A DNA stretch of 64,000 nt, taken from the NCBI RefSeq assembly GCF_017310035.1, contig NZ_CP022296.1, positions 2,604,001 to 2,668,000 on the forward strand, written 5' to 3'. The notes below the pieces were generated by a model. That model did not search any database, was not told where the DNA came from, and saw only the letters and a program-made list of their open reading frames with translations. Each line of letters begins with the position of its first letter. The stretch's first letter is position 1. Below are positions 44,957 to 53,857 of this stretch, piece by piece. A program made the position numbers and the translations under genes. This DNA is from Nocardioides sp. S5 (GTDB lineage Bacteria > Actinomycetota > Actinomycetes > Propionibacteriales > Nocardioidaceae).

Positions 44957-46033
44957 TCAGTCCTCGCGCAGGTCCACGCTGGGCCAGTCGACCATCACCC
45001 GGGCGCCGCCGCCGGGCGCGTCGTCGATCGTGACCCACCCGCCGTGCGCACGGGACAGGCCGCCGACGATGTACATCCCGAGCCCCGTGCCGCCGGACTC
45101 CCCCGTCGTCCAGAACTTGGTGAAGACCCGCCGGCGCAGCTCCACCGGGATGCCGTCGCCCTCGTCGTCGACCGTGATGCGCACGCCCGGCAGCTCGGGG
45201 AGGGCGGCGAGCCGCACGCGGACCCGGCCCTGCCCGTGGCGTACGGCGTTCTCCACGAGGTTGGTCACGACCTGGGTGAACTTGTCGGGGTCGGCGAAGA
45301 CCTCCGGGAGGTCGTCCTCGACGTCGAGCCCGACGTCGCGGGCGGTGCCGGCCTCGATGGAGTCGACGACCCGGCGCACCAGCACCTCGGCGGACGACTC
45401 GCGGGGGTAGAGCTGGAGCCGGCCGGTGTCGATGCGCGCGACGTCGAGGAGCTCTGCGATCAGCCGGGCCAGCCGGTCGGCGTCGGCGTTGACCGTCATC
45501 AGCATGAGCTTGCGCTGGTCGTCGCTGAGCTTGTCCCAGCGGTTCAGCAGCGCCTGCACGAAGCCCTTGACGCCGGTCAGCGGTGACCTCAGCTCGTGCG
45601 CCACCGTGGCGACGAGGTCGGAGCGCTCCCGGTCCAGGCGTGCTCGTCCCCGACCGCTGCGAAGACCGACCGCGATGCCCGCCACTGGGGCGAGCGGCTC
45701 GTTGCGGATGAGCGTCGCGGTGGTGAGGACCTCCTCGCCGGCGGCGCTCAGCCACGACTGCTCCGGCATCGCGCGCACGATCGAGATGCTGTCGAAGGGC
45801 CGGTTCACGTCGAGCCAGGTGCGACCGTCCTGGTCGAGCAGCCTGAGCACGTCGGCCAGCGGCATCCCGAGCGCGTCGTGGGCGTCGACCCCGAGCAGCG
45901 CGGCCCCCTGTGCGTTGAGGATCGTCACGACGCCGTCGCGGGTGGCGCCGAGGATGCCGTCGGGGTAGAAGTCCGCCAGTGAGCGCAACCTGCTGGGGGT
46001 GCTCTCGACCCGTCTGCCACCCTCGTCCGTCAC
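44957..46033 (-). CDS. Cytosolic PAS-domain histidine kinase
   Basis: A 358-residue kinase without membrane segments. PAS-like domain about 20-125 (DGILGATRDGVVTILNAQG), HisKA with H147 (ATVAHELRSP), HATPase with N-box NLVENAVRHG, G1 DDEGDGIP and GGTGLGMYIV. It lies 10 bp after DUF4031 at the end of the infC-rplT unit and 64 bp before the response regulator, whose partner is more likely the coupled fusion kinase. Its own partner is not certain. Confidence 0.88.
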   Translation of the reverse strand: MTDEGGRRVESTPSRLRSLADFYPDGILGATRDGVVTILNAQGAALLGVDAHDALGMPLADVLRLLDQDGRTWLDVNRPFDSISIVRAMPEQSWLSAAGEEVLTTATLIRNEPLAPVAGIAVGLRSGRGRARLDRERSDLVATVAHELRSPLTGVKGFVQALLNRWDKLSDDQRKLMLMTVNADADRLARLIAELLDVARIDTGRLQLYPRESSAEVLVRRVVDSIEAGTARDVGLDVEDDLPEVFADPDKFTQVVTNLVENAVRHGQGRVRVRLAALPELPGVRITVDDEGDGIPVELRRRVFTKFWTTGESGGTGLGMYIVGGLSRAHGGWVTIDDAPGGGARVMVDWPSVDLRED

Positions 46034-46043
46034 GACGGCAACC

Positions 46044-46310
46044 CTAGTCGCGCGACTGCGCCTTCGGCCGCCGCAGGCCCGCGGCGCGCAGGGCGAGGAC
46101 CAGCTCGCGCGAGGTGACCGGCACGGCTCCGGCGGCCACCATCGCGTCGTAGTGGTCGGCAGGCACGTCGTAGTGGTCACGGTCCCAGCCCCGCGACGGG
46201 ATCCCCTGGGCCGCGGCGAAGGCGTGCACCTCGTCGTACGACGTGTCGCTGGCCAGGTGCGACCACAACCGGTCCCAGCGGGGCACCGCCGGCGGGTCGA
46301 TGAGGATCAT
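46044..46310 (-). CDS. DUF4031 domain protein
   Basis: An 88-residue protein. MILIDPPAVPRWDRLWSHL, SDTSYDEVHAFAAAQGIP and DRDHYDVPADHYD are the DUF4031 core. Function unknown. ATGA overlap with the rRNA methyltransferase upstream. Confidence 0.85.
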   Translation of the reverse strand: MILIDPPAVPRWDRLWSHLASDTSYDEVHAFAAAQGIPSRGWDRDHYDVPADHYDAMVAAGAVPVTSRELVLALRAAGLRRPKAQSRD

Positions 46311-47092
46311 CGCGGGGACCGCTGGGCGCGGGCGCTCGCGTAGAGGCACACCGCGGCCGCGGTGGAGAGGTTGAGGCTCTCGGCGCGGCCGTGGATGGGG
46401 ATGGCCACCCGGTGGTCGGCCAGGGACGCGAGCTCGTCAGGGAGCCCCCAGGCCTCGTTGCCGAACAGCCACGCCGTCGGTCCGGCCAGGTCGGCGTCGA
46501 AGAGGTCGACCTCGCCCCCGCCGTCGGCGGCGAGGACCGTGAGCCCACGGGCCTGTGCGGCACGGATGGCCGCGGCCGGGTCGGGCTCGATCGCGAACGG
46601 CAGGTGGAACAGGCTGCCGACCGTGGCGCGCACGGTCTTCGGGTTGTACGGGTCCACGGACTGGCCGGCCAGCACCACCGCGTCGGCTCCCGCCGCGTCG
46701 GCGGTGCGGATCACGGTGCCGGCGTTGCCGGGATCGCGGACGTCGGCGCAGATGGCGAGCAACCGCGGGGACGCGGTGACGACGTGCTGCAGCGGGGCGT
46801 CGAAGTGGCGGCAGACCGCCACCACGCCGGCCGGGCTCACCGAGTCCGACAGCGAGGCGAGCGCGCGGTCGTCGACCAGGGTGACGTCGGCGCCGGCGAG
46901 CAGGGCCGCGTGGTGCTCGAGCGCGGCAGGCGTCGCGAAGACCTCGACGACGCAACCCTCGACGGAGAGGGCACCCTCGACGGCCTTCGGGCCGTCAGCG
47001 AGGAAGAGCCGCCGCTCGGTGCGTACCGAGCGGCGGCTCAACTTGCGAGCCTCCTTGACGCGACTGTTCCCAGCGGTCAGTGGAGTGCTCAT
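46307..47092 (-). CDS. TrmH/SpoU-family RNA 2'-O-methyltransferase
   Basis: A 261-residue SPOUT methyltransferase. N-terminal substrate-binding domain (SRRSVRTERRLFLADGPKAVE) and SpoU motifs DVRDPGNAGTVIRTADAAGAD, LFGNEAWGLP and IPIHGRAESLNLSTAAAV (trefoil knot). Probably modifies 23S rRNA, as relatives next to rplT do; the exact nucleotide is not shown. 5 bp after rplT. Confidence 0.9.
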   Translation of the reverse strand: MSTPLTAGNSRVKEARKLSRRSVRTERRLFLADGPKAVEGALSVEGCVVEVFATPAALEHHAALLAGADVTLVDDRALASLSDSVSPAGVVAVCRHFDAPLQHVVTASPRLLAICADVRDPGNAGTVIRTADAAGADAVVLAGQSVDPYNPKTVRATVGSLFHLPFAIEPDPAAAIRAAQARGLTVLAADGGGEVDLFDADLAGPTAWLFGNEAWGLPDELASLADHRVAIPIHGRAESLNLSTAAAVCLYASARAQRSPR

Positions 47093-47097
47093 GTGGC

Positions 47098-47484
47098 TCA
47101 GGCGGAGACCTTGGGCGCGTTGACGTCCTCGGGCAGGGCGGCCTTGGCGGCCTCGACGAGCGCGGCGAAGGCCGGCGCGTCGTTGACGGCGAGCTCGGCG
47201 AGGATCTTGCGGTCGACCTCGATGCCGGCGAGGCCGAGGCCCTGGATGAAGCGGTTGTAGGTCATGCCGTTCGCGCGGGCAGCGGCGTTGATGCGCTGGA
47301 TCCACAGCTTGCGGAAGTTGCCCTTGTTCTTGCGGCGGTCGTTGTAGCTGTAGACGAGGGAGTGGGTGACCTGCTCCTTCGCCTTGCGGTAGAGGCGCGA
47401 GCGCTGGCCGCGGTAACCGCTGGCGCGCTCGAGGGTGGTACGACGCTTCTTCTGGGCGTTCACTGCGCGCTTGACGCGTGCCAT
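47098..47484 (-). CDS. rplT: Ribosomal protein L20
   Basis: A 128-residue bL20 with the basic N-terminus [30 protein letters not shown] and [17 protein letters not shown]. In many bacteria L20 autoregulates the infC operon. Confidence 0.98.
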   Translation of the reverse strand: MARVKRAVNAQKKRRTTLERASGYRGQRSRLYRKAKEQVTHSLVYSYNDRRKNKGNFRKLWIQRINAAARANGMTYNRFIQGLGLAGIEVDRKILAELAVNDAPAFAALVEAAKAALPEDVNAPKVSA

Positions 47485-47550
47485 GGTGCTACTCCTTGGT
47501 GCAGAGGAAAAACAGGATGGGACGGCGGCTGGGCCACCAGGGGATGAGGC

Positions 47551-47763
47551 TCAGATGCCGAGCATCTTCTTGGCGCGCGACACGTCGCCCTTCTCGAGCT
47601 CGACCATGCCGGCGTTGCGGCGGTGCTTCTTGCGGCTTCCCGTGGTCGGCGCGGACGCGAACGCAGCGCCGGACTTGCGGCCGGCCTGCAGGCGCATGAT
47701 CTTGCCCGAGCCCGTCACCTTGAAGCGCTTCTTCGCGCCCGAGTGGGTCTTGTTCTTCGGCAT
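47551..47763 (-). CDS. rpmI: Ribosomal protein L35
   Basis: A 70-residue bL35 ([27 protein letters not shown]). Slightly longer than the usual 64-65 residues. Between infC and rplT. Confidence 0.97.
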   Translation of the reverse strand: MPKNKTHSGAKKRFKVTGSGKIMRLQAGRKSGAAFASAPTTGSRKKHRRNAGMVELEKGDVSRAKKMLGI

Positions 47764-47805
47764 GTTGTCTCTTCCTTCGATTGCGTGTGTCTGTGGGAGT
47801 GAGGC

Positions 47806-48489
47806 TTACGCCTCGATCTCCGGATCCAGGTTCTCGGAGCGGCCGCGCTCCTTCTTCTGCGCCACGGGGCCGGCGGCGTGGGCTGCCTCGCGCTCGGCGT
47901 CCTCCTCGGCCTTGCGCTCCGCGCGCTCCTGCTCCTTGGTGGCGCGGGCAACGTCGGCGTCGATCTTGGCGTCGGCCTTCTTCTTGTGCGGGCCGATGAC
48001 CATCGTCATGTTGCGACCGTCCTGCTTCGGCGAGGACTCGACGAAGCCGAGCTCCTGCACGTCCTCGGCCAGCTTCTGCAGCAGGCGGAAGCCCAGCTCG
48101 GGACGGTGCTGCTCACGGCCGCGGAACATGATCGTGATCTTGACCTTGTCGCCGGCTCCCAGGAAGCGCACGACGTGACCCTTCTTGGTCTCGTAGTCGT
48201 GCTTGTCGATCTTGGGACGAAGCTTCATCTCCTTGATGATCACGTTCGTCTGGTTGCGGCGCGACTCGCGGGCCTTCTGGGCGTTCTCGTACTTGAACTT
48301 GCCGTAGTCCATGAGCTTGCAGACCGGGGGGCGTCCCTGGGGAGCGATCTCGACGAGGTCGAGGTCGGCCTCCACGGCCAGCTTGAGTGCCTGGTCGGTC
48401 GGCACGATGCCAACGGTCTCGCCGTTGGGTCCGACGAGCCGGACCTCGGGTACGCGGATCCGCTCGTTGATGCGCAGCTCGGTGCTGAT
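47806..48489 (-). CDS. infC: Translation initiation factor IF-3, ATC start
   Basis: A 227-residue IF-3. N-domain [21 protein letters not shown]-domain RIGHLY conserved [14 protein letters not shown] and [10 protein letters not shown]; a 45-residue charged tail ([20 protein letters not shown]) extends it. No ATG/GTG/TTG fits the family N-terminus; ATC at 48489-48487 is placed 4 nt after GGAGG and gives exactly the expected first residues. IF-3 genes typically use rare AUU/AUC starts, which allow IF-3 to repress its own translation. A structured leader precedes it. Confidence 0.93.
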   Translation of the reverse strand: MSTELRINERIRVPEVRLVGPNGETVGIVPTDQALKLAVEADLDLVEIAPQGRPPVCKLMDYGKFKYENAQKARESRRNQTNVIIKEMKLRPKIDKHDYETKKGHVVRFLGAGDKVKITIMFRGREQHRPELGFRLLQKLAEDVQELGFVESSPKQDGRNMTMVIGPHKKKADAKIDADVARATKEQERAERKAEEDAEREAAHAAGPVAQKKERGRSENLDPEIEA

Positions 48490-48792
48490 GGGTCCTCCAG
48501 TGGTTCGGTGGGTGGGAGCTCCACTGTGCCCTGTCGAATCACTTCGCCCGGAAATGCACAACGGCTCCCGCTGGTGCCAAGCGGGAGCCAGTCACGTCGC
48601 GTCCCCCTCTCGGAGGAGCTCGTGGTCACAGAGGTCGCGCGACTCCTGTGCTCACTGGGACCTTGACCCGACGATCTGTGGTGCAGGGCGATCGGTGCGG
48701 GTGGGAGACGGTGGTGCTGCCTCCGCTTGGCGGGATCGGCGCCACCGTGGATCTGTGGTGGCACTGATCGGTCAACACGGAAGGCTAGCGGA
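48490..48792 (-). other. infC leader region
   Basis: Gene-free 303 bp upstream of infC. A -10-like TAGCCT (minus strand, 48,782-48,787) would give a leader of about 280 nt. It holds a perfect 10-bp hairpin (48,563-48,589), a looser ACGGTGG/CCACCGT pairing around 48,710-48,750, and the RBS CTGGAGG for the ATC start. No open frame of note. Confidence 0.6.
48563..48589 (-). promoter_or_regulatory. infC leader hairpin (candidate attenuator)
   Basis: GGCTCCCGCT and AGCGGGAGCC pair perfectly (10 bp, 7-nt loop), 74 nt upstream of the infC start. The following GTTGTG has no U-run, so it is a candidate attenuator or L20/IF-3 control element rather than a plain terminator. Confidence 0.5.
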
Positions 48793-49338
48793 TCATTCCG
48801 CCAAGGGGCCAATCCAGCCGTAGCCCTGCCCCACGCCCACCAGGCGCCAGCCCGCGGCCAGCCGCGTGAGGTCTTCCCCGTCGACGACGTACGCCGCGGG
48901 ACCGGCGAGGTCGACGAGCAGCGCCTCGGCACCGTCCTGGACGGCGGCGGTGGCAGCGGTGGCGGCAGTGACGGGCACCGGACGCGCGCCCGGGTCCCAC
49001 CGCGCCATGGTCTCGGTGGAGGTGAAGGCCAGCAGTCCCGTGCTCCCGTCCGCAGCCTGCACCAGCACGGCCGCCATGTCGGACGACTTGTCGTGGGCGA
49101 GCCCCTGGGCGTCGTGCTCGACCTCCCCGAGGACCGCAACCACCGGCACCAGGAGCCGGGCGTCCTGGAGCGTGGCGAGCACGGCCCCCGAGCTCGCCCG
49201 GCCGGCGACGTGCTCGGCCAGGGCCCGCCGAACCCGCGGGTCGGCGTCGCCGCGGTCGTCGGCGAAGCCCGGGTCCGGGATGGTCCGGGCCGGCTCGTCC
49301 GGGGCGGCGGTCTCGGGTCGCGGGTCGTCGTGGGGCAC
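48793..49338 (-). CDS. SseB family protein
   Basis: A 181-residue protein with the SseB N-terminal domain (VRRALAEHVAGRASSGAVLATLQDARLLVPVVA, GLLAFTSTETMARWDPGARPVPV). A disordered acidic N-terminus of about 35 residues. Start GTG at 49338; a GACAAT sequence 6 nt upstream could be a leaderless -10. Role in actinobacteria unknown. Confidence 0.75.
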   Translation of the reverse strand: MPHDDPRPETAAPDEPARTIPDPGFADDRGDADPRVRRALAEHVAGRASSGAVLATLQDARLLVPVVAVLGEVEHDAQGLAHDKSSDMAAVLVQAADGSTGLLAFTSTETMARWDPGARPVPVTAATAATAAVQDGAEALLVDLAGPAAYVVDGEDLTRLAAGWRLVGVGQGYGWIGPLAE

Positions 49339-49384
49339 GCCGTCATTGTCCCGGAGGTGTGGCGCGCTGTGGGACTCTGGGCCC

Positions 49385-49843
49385 GTGGATGGGACTACCT
49401 GGGCCGCTCTGACCGCCGCACTCACCGTCGCGGGAGGGATCTGGACGTGGATCGCGTTCCGACGCAGGGGCGCGGTCAACGGGCTGCGTGCGCTCGGCTT
49501 CACGCTCCTGCCGGCTGCCGCGTGGCTCACCGGGACCCTGGAGGTCGTGGTCGAGATCGCCGGGTCGGTCACCGACTGGGCCACCGGGCTGGTCTTCGAC
49601 GTCTTCACGTGGGCGGGCGTGGGCCTGGCCGGCCTCGCCGTGGTCCTGTTCGTGGTCAGCGGCTTCCTGCGCGACCGCCAGCTCGGCCGCGCCCAGGCCG
49701 GCGGCAGTGCCCCGGGCCGCGCCGACCGCAAGGCCCCGGACGCCCTCCCCCGCACGTCGTCGTCCGGCGCCGCGGGTCGCTCCCCGGTCGACGACGACCT
49801 GGCCGACATCGAGGCGCTGCTGCGCAAACGAGGCATCGAGTGA
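49385..49843 (+). CDS. Small membrane protein
   Basis: A 152-residue protein with three likely membrane segments (TWAALTAALTVAGGIWTWIAF, LRALGFTLLPAAAWLTGTLEVV, WAGVGLAGLAVVLFVVSGFL) and a soluble, Pro/Ser-rich C-terminal tail ending in DDDLADIEALLRKRGIE. Conserved in Nocardioides-like genomes; no known function. GTGA overlap with the PLP enzyme suggests joint work. Confidence 0.75.
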   Translation: MDGTTWAALTAALTVAGGIWTWIAFRRRGAVNGLRALGFTLLPAAAWLTGTLEVVVEIAGSVTDWATGLVFDVFTWAGVGLAGLAVVLFVVSGFLRDRQLGRAQAGGSAPGRADRKAPDALPRTSSSGAAGRSPVDDDLADIEALLRKRGIE

Positions 49844-51057
49844 GCGACCACTTCGTCGACCGCAACCGGTTGTGGTCGCGGCTCGACCAGGCGGTCGCTG
49901 CCCTGCCCGAGCCGCCGTCCACCCCGATCGCGGTGGTGGACCTCGACGCGTTCGACACCAACGCCGCCGACCTCGTGCGACGTGCCGGGGGCAAGCCGCT
50001 GCGGGTCGCGTCGAAGTCACTGAGGGTGCCGGCGCTCATCCGGCGGGCATTGGCCCACGACGGCTTCTCCGGCGTCCTGGCCTTCACCGTCGCAGAGGCG
50101 CTGTGGCTGCACGAGACGGGTGTCAGCGACGACATCGTCGTGGCCTACCCGTCGGTCGACCTCGCCGCGCTGCGCCGCCTCCTCGTCTCCCCCGCTGCCG
50201 CGGGCGCCATCACCCTGATGGTCGACGACCCTGCGCACCTCGACGTGGTCGACGCGGCACGGGACTCCCACGACGTGCAGGTCCGCGTCGCCCTCGACCT
50301 CGACGCAGGACTGCGCCTCGGCGGGCAGCACATCGGTCCCAAGCGCTCCCCGCTGTTCGACACCGCTGACGTCGTGACCCTGGCACGCCGGGTCGTCGAG
50401 CGCGACGGGTTCCGGCTCGTGGGCGTGATGACCTACGAGGGGCAGGTCGCCGGTGTCCAGGACGACGTCCCGGACCAGCGGACCAGGTCGCTGCTCGTAC
50501 GCCGCCTCAAGCAGGCGTCGATGGCGCAGCTCGAGGTGCGTCGCCGCGAGATCTCCGAGGCGCTGTCCCACGTCGCCGACCTGGAGTTCTGGAACGGCGG
50601 CGGGTCCGGGTCCGTCGAGGCCACCGGCGCCGACCCAGCCGTCACCGAGATCGCCGCCGGCTCGGGGCTGCTGGTGCCGGGGATCTTCGACCACTACGCC
50701 TCGTTCGTGCCTCGCCCGGCGGCGTACTTCGGGCTGCGGGTCACCCGCAAGCCGACGCCGACCACCGCGACCGTGCACGGCGGCGGCCTCATCGCCAGCG
50801 GCGCGACGGGCGCGGACCGCTCACCGGTCCCGTGGGCACCACCGGGGCTGCACCTGACCGGCCTCGAGGGCGCCGGCGAGGTGCAGACGCCGCTCACCGG
50901 ACACCCCGCCGCGCTGCTCCGCATCGGCGACCTGGTGTGGTTCCGCCACGCCAAGTCCGGCGAGCTCTTCGAGCACGTGCGCGACGTGCACCTGGTCCGG
51001 GGTGGGGCGGTCACCGAGGTGGTGCCGTCCTACCGCGGCTGCGACCGTGCCTTCTGA
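49840..51057 (+). CDS. PLP-dependent alanine racemase-fold enzyme (D-amino acid dehydratase/aldolase type)
   Basis: A 405-residue fold-type III PLP enzyme. LRVASKSLRVP carries the Schiff-base lysine in the N-terminal barrel; LVGVMTYEGQVAG and the C-terminal beta domain with a metal-site region (GLHLTGLEGAGEVQTPLTG, ..VWFRHAKSGELFEH) match D-threonine aldolase/D-serine dehydratase (DSD1-like) proteins. Substrate unknown. Overlaps the membrane protein gene by 4 bp. Confidence 0.75.
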   Translation: MSDHFVDRNRLWSRLDQAVAALPEPPSTPIAVVDLDAFDTNAADLVRRAGGKPLRVASKSLRVPALIRRALAHDGFSGVLAFTVAEALWLHETGVSDDIVVAYPSVDLAALRRLLVSPAAAGAITLMVDDPAHLDVVDAARDSHDVQVRVALDLDAGLRLGGQHIGPKRSPLFDTADVVTLARRVVERDGFRLVGVMTYEGQVAGVQDDVPDQRTRSLLVRRLKQASMAQLEVRRREISEALSHVADLEFWNGGGSGSVEATGADPAVTEIAAGSGLLVPGIFDHYASFVPRPAAYFGLRVTRKPTPTTATVHGGGLIASGATGADRSPVPWAPPGLHLTGLEGAGEVQTPLTGHPAALLRIGDLVWFRHAKSGELFEHVRDVHLVRGGAVTEVVPSYRGCDRAF

Positions 51058-51077
51058 GCCGACCGTGCCTTCTGAGC
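51042..51077 (+). repeat. 18-bp tandem duplication at a gene junction
   Basis: CGACCGTGCCTTCTGAGC occurs twice in direct succession (51,042-51,059 and 51,060-51,077). Copy 1 holds the PLP enzyme's TGA stop and a GTG start for the kinase; copy 2 supplies a second GTG start. Confidence 0.9.
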
Positions 51078-51631
51078 CCGGCTCCGATCCCCGCGCGACC
51101 GCCGCCCTCGTCGCCGGGCGGGTCCTCGACGCGCCACCCACGCTCGGCAGCGGACGGCTGGTCTGCATCGACGGGCCGGCGGGGTCCGGCAAGACCACCC
51201 TGGCGACTGCGATCGCCGACCTGGCCCCGCACGCGCACGTCGTGCACTGCGACGAGCTGCTCGAGGGCTGGGGCGGTCTCGACGGCCTGGCCGGTGCGGT
51301 CGAGCGACTGCTGGAGCCGCTCGCGGTCGGCGAGGTGGGCCGGTGGCGCCGCTGGGACTGGATCGCCGACGGCTGGGCCGAGTGGCACGCCGTCGCCCCG
51401 GGCGGGCTCCTCGTGCTCGAGGGGGTTGGGTGCTGGTCACCGTCCGTCGCCCACCGGGTCGGCGTACTGGTCTGGGTCGAGGCCGCCTCCGACCTCCGGC
51501 TCGAGCGGGGGCTGGCCCGCGACGGCGAGCACATGCGCCCGCGGTGGGAGCAGTGGCGCAGCGACGAGGAGCAGCTCTTCGCCCGCTTGCGGACCCGGGA
51601 ACACGCGGACCTCGTCGTCACCACCGGCTGA
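51047..51631 (+). CDS. P-loop nucleoside/uridine kinase-like protein
   Basis: A 194-residue kinase (or 188 from the second GTG, 51065). Walker A is IDGPAGSGKTTLA (about residue 42); HVVHCDELLEGW follows as the acceptor strand. Resembles uridine kinase/AAA_33-type ATPases. Substrate unknown. Starts inside the previous gene's end with 11 bp overlap. The 18-bp duplication gives the N-terminus VPSEPTVPSEPG. Confidence 0.7.
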   Translation: MPSEPTVPSEPGSDPRATAALVAGRVLDAPPTLGSGRLVCIDGPAGSGKTTLATAIADLAPHAHVVHCDELLEGWGGLDGLAGAVERLLEPLAVGEVGRWRRWDWIADGWAEWHAVAPGGLLVLEGVGCWSPSVAHRVGVLVWVEAASDLRLERGLARDGEHMRPRWEQWRSDEEQLFARLRTREHADLVVTTG

Positions 51632-51641
51632 CGTCCGTCAC

Positions 51642-51647
51642 TAGGGT
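51642..51647 (+). promoter_or_regulatory. -10 element of the epimerase gene (leaderless)
   Basis: TAGGGT, 7 nt before the ATG at 51655. Confidence 0.45.
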
Positions 51648-51654
51648 GGCCGCC

Positions 51655-52569
51655 ATGGTCCTCCCCAGCGGCGAGCAGTACGAGATCCGTGCGGCCGGCT
51701 ACGTCGCCGTCGTCACCGAGAGCGGCGCCGCGCTGCGGACCCTGTCCCACCACGGTCGCGACCTGGTGGACGGCTTCGCGGAGACCGAGATGTCCGGCGG
51801 TGGCCGCGGGCAGCTGCTGATGCCGTGGCCGAACCGGATCCGCGACGGCCGCTACTCCTTCGGCGGCCGCGAGCACCAGCTGGGCCTCAGCGACCCCACC
51901 CGTGGCAACGCCTCGCACGGGCTGGCCCGGTGGGCGCCGTGGACCCTCGAGGAGCACACCGGCACGTCGGTGTCGCTCGTGCACCGGGTGATGGCGCAGA
52001 GCGGCTACCCCTGGGCCCTGGACCTGCACGTCCTCTACGACCTCTCCGCCGACGGGCTCGTCGTCACCCAGACCGCCACGAACCTCGCGCCCGAGCCGGC
52101 GCCGTACGCCAGCGGGGCGCACCCCTACCTCGCGGTCGGCGCCACCATCGAGGACCTCGAGCTGCGCGTCCCGGCGCGCACCCGGGTGGTGGCCGACGAG
52201 CGGCGGCTGCCGACCGGCACCGAGACGGTCGCCGGGGCGTACGACTTCAGGACCCCGCGCCGCATCGGCGACACCGTGCTGGACGACGGCTTCGGGGACC
52301 TCGAGCACGAGGACGGCCGGGCCACCGTCACGCTCGTCGATCCGCGCACCGGGCGCGGCGTGGCGCTGTGGGTCGACGAGGGCCACCGGTGGCTGCAGGT
52401 CTTCACCCCGCCCGCCGAGGGCGGACGGCCGGCGATCGCGGTCGAGCCGATGACGGCTCCCGCGGACGCCTTCAACTCCGGCACCGACCTGACGACGCTC
52501 GCCCCCGCAGGAAGCGCCGGCGACGAGCTGTCGGTGTCGTGGGGCATCCACGCCCTCCAGCCGGCCTAG
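51655..52569 (+). CDS. Aldose 1-epimerase family protein
   Basis: A 304-residue galactose mutarotase-fold protein. LLMPWPNRIRDGRYSFGG, NASHGLARWAPW (catalytic His), GAHPYLAVG and VEPMTAPADAFNSG (catalytic Glu region) are conserved. Likely interconverts alpha and beta anomers of an aldose. Convergent 4-bp overlap with the PH gene. Confidence 0.88.
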   Translation: MVLPSGEQYEIRAAGYVAVVTESGAALRTLSHHGRDLVDGFAETEMSGGGRGQLLMPWPNRIRDGRYSFGGREHQLGLSDPTRGNASHGLARWAPWTLEEHTGTSVSLVHRVMAQSGYPWALDLHVLYDLSADGLVVTQTATNLAPEPAPYASGAHPYLAVGATIEDLELRVPARTRVVADERRLPTGTETVAGAYDFRTPRRIGDTVLDDGFGDLEHEDGRATVTLVDPRTGRGVALWVDEGHRWLQVFTPPAEGGRPAIAVEPMTAPADAFNSGTDLTTLAPAGSAGDELSVSWGIHALQPA

Positions 52570-53021
52570 CGGTCGAGCAGCGCCCGCACCTGGCGCACGC
52601 CGTCGCGAGCGACCTTCCCGTCGGAGCCCTGGAAGGCCATCGCGGGGATCGTCGTGCCGTCGGCCAGGTCGAGCACGGCCCACGGCGCACCGGCGGGGAG
52701 GTGGATCGCCACGACCTGCTCCCAGGCGAGGTGACGCGTGCGGAACCCGTTGACGACCACGAGCGCGTCCGGCTCCGCGGTGACACGGGCACGCCCCAGC
52801 GCCCACCCGCACGCGGCCAGGCACCCGCCCAGCACCAGCAGCGTGAACCGCTGGAGCCAGGTGAAGCGATCCCTCACGGACTCGTCGAACCCGAACCACG
52901 CTGCGGCGCACACGACGAACAGCATCAGCCCGAAGCCGACCACCGCGTAGCGCACGCCCATCGGCCGCCAGGTGCGTGGCAGGTCGACGGGACCGCGCGG
53001 CGGGTCAGAGCCGGCAGGCAT
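52566..53021 (-). CDS. PH-domain membrane protein
   Basis: A 151-residue protein with two membrane segments (YAVVGFGLMLFVVCAAAWF, FTLLVLGGCLAACGWAL) followed by a bacterial PH-like domain (VTAEPDALVVVNGFRTRHLAWEQV). Function unknown; it overlaps hisG by 17 bp, which is a common actinobacterial arrangement. ATG at 53021. Confidence 0.75.
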   Translation of the reverse strand: MPAGSDPPRGPVDLPRTWRPMGVRYAVVGFGLMLFVVCAAAWFGFDESVRDRFTWLQRFTLLVLGGCLAACGWALGRARVTAEPDALVVVNGFRTRHLAWEQVVAIHLPAGAPWAVLDLADGTTIPAMAFQGSDGKVARDGVRQVRALLDR

Positions 53022-53850
53022 GGATGTCCGTGAGGAGGATGGCGCGCGCGCCGATCGAGTAGAGGTCGTCCATCAGCCGCTGCGACCCGGCGCGGGGCAC
53101 CATCACCCGCACCGCGACCCAGGCGGCCTTGCCCAGCGGCGAGATGGTCGGTCCCTCGCGCCCGGGTGCCAGCTCCGTCGCACGCGAGAGGTGGGCCTCC
53201 TCGATGTCGTAGTCCATCATCACGTAGCTGCGGGCCACCAGGACGCCCTCGATGCGACGCCGGAAGATCTCGAAGTCGTCGTGCACCACGCCACCGCGGG
53301 TGATCAGCACGGCCGCGGAGTCGAGGATGACCTCGCCGAAGGTCGCCAGGCCGGCAGCGCGCAGGGTGGTGCCGGTCTCCACCACGTCGGCGATCACGTC
53401 GGCGACACCGAGCTGGATGCTGGTCTCCACGGCCCCGTCGAGGCGCGTGACGGAGGCGTCGATGCCGTGGCGGAAGAGGTAGTCCTCGACCACGCCGACG
53501 TACGACGTCGCGATGCGCAGCCCGCGCAGGTCCTCCAGGGAGGAGTAGCGGCCGGCGGGGCCGGCGAAGTGGAAGCGCGAGCGCCCGAAGCCGAGGTCCA
53601 TCACCTCGTCGGCCTTGGCACCCGAGTCGAGCAGCAGGTCACGGCCGGTGATGCCGACGTCGAGGGTGCCCTCGCCGACGTAGAGCGCGATGTCGCGCGG
53701 GCGGAGGTAGAAGAACTCGACGTCGTTCTCGGAGTCGACGAGCGCGAGCTCCTTGGAGTCGCTGCGCTGGCGGTAGCCGGACTCGCGCAGGATGTCGGTG
53801 GCTGCCTGGGACAGCGATCCCTTGTTGGGGACGGCGATGCGAAGGGTCAT
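53005..53850 (-). CDS. hisG: ATP phosphoribosyltransferase (long form)
   Basis: A 281-residue HisG, first enzyme of histidine synthesis. Catalytic core LRIAVPNKGSLSQ, DVGITGRDLLLDSG, GVADVIADVVETGTTLRAAGL; the C-terminal regulatory (ACT-like) domain is present, so histidine feedback is expected and no HisZ is needed. 7 bp after hisE. Confidence 0.96.
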   Translation of the reverse strand: MTLRIAVPNKGSLSQAATDILRESGYRQRSDSKELALVDSENDVEFFYLRPRDIALYVGEGTLDVGITGRDLLLDSGAKADEVMDLGFGRSRFHFAGPAGRYSSLEDLRGLRIATSYVGVVEDYLFRHGIDASVTRLDGAVETSIQLGVADVIADVVETGTTLRAAGLATFGEVILDSAAVLITRGGVVHDDFEIFRRRIEGVLVARSYVMMDYDIEEAHLSRATELAPGREGPTISPLGKAAWVAVRVMVPRAGSQRLMDDLYSIGARAILLTDIHACRL

Positions 53851-53857
53851 CAGTGGC

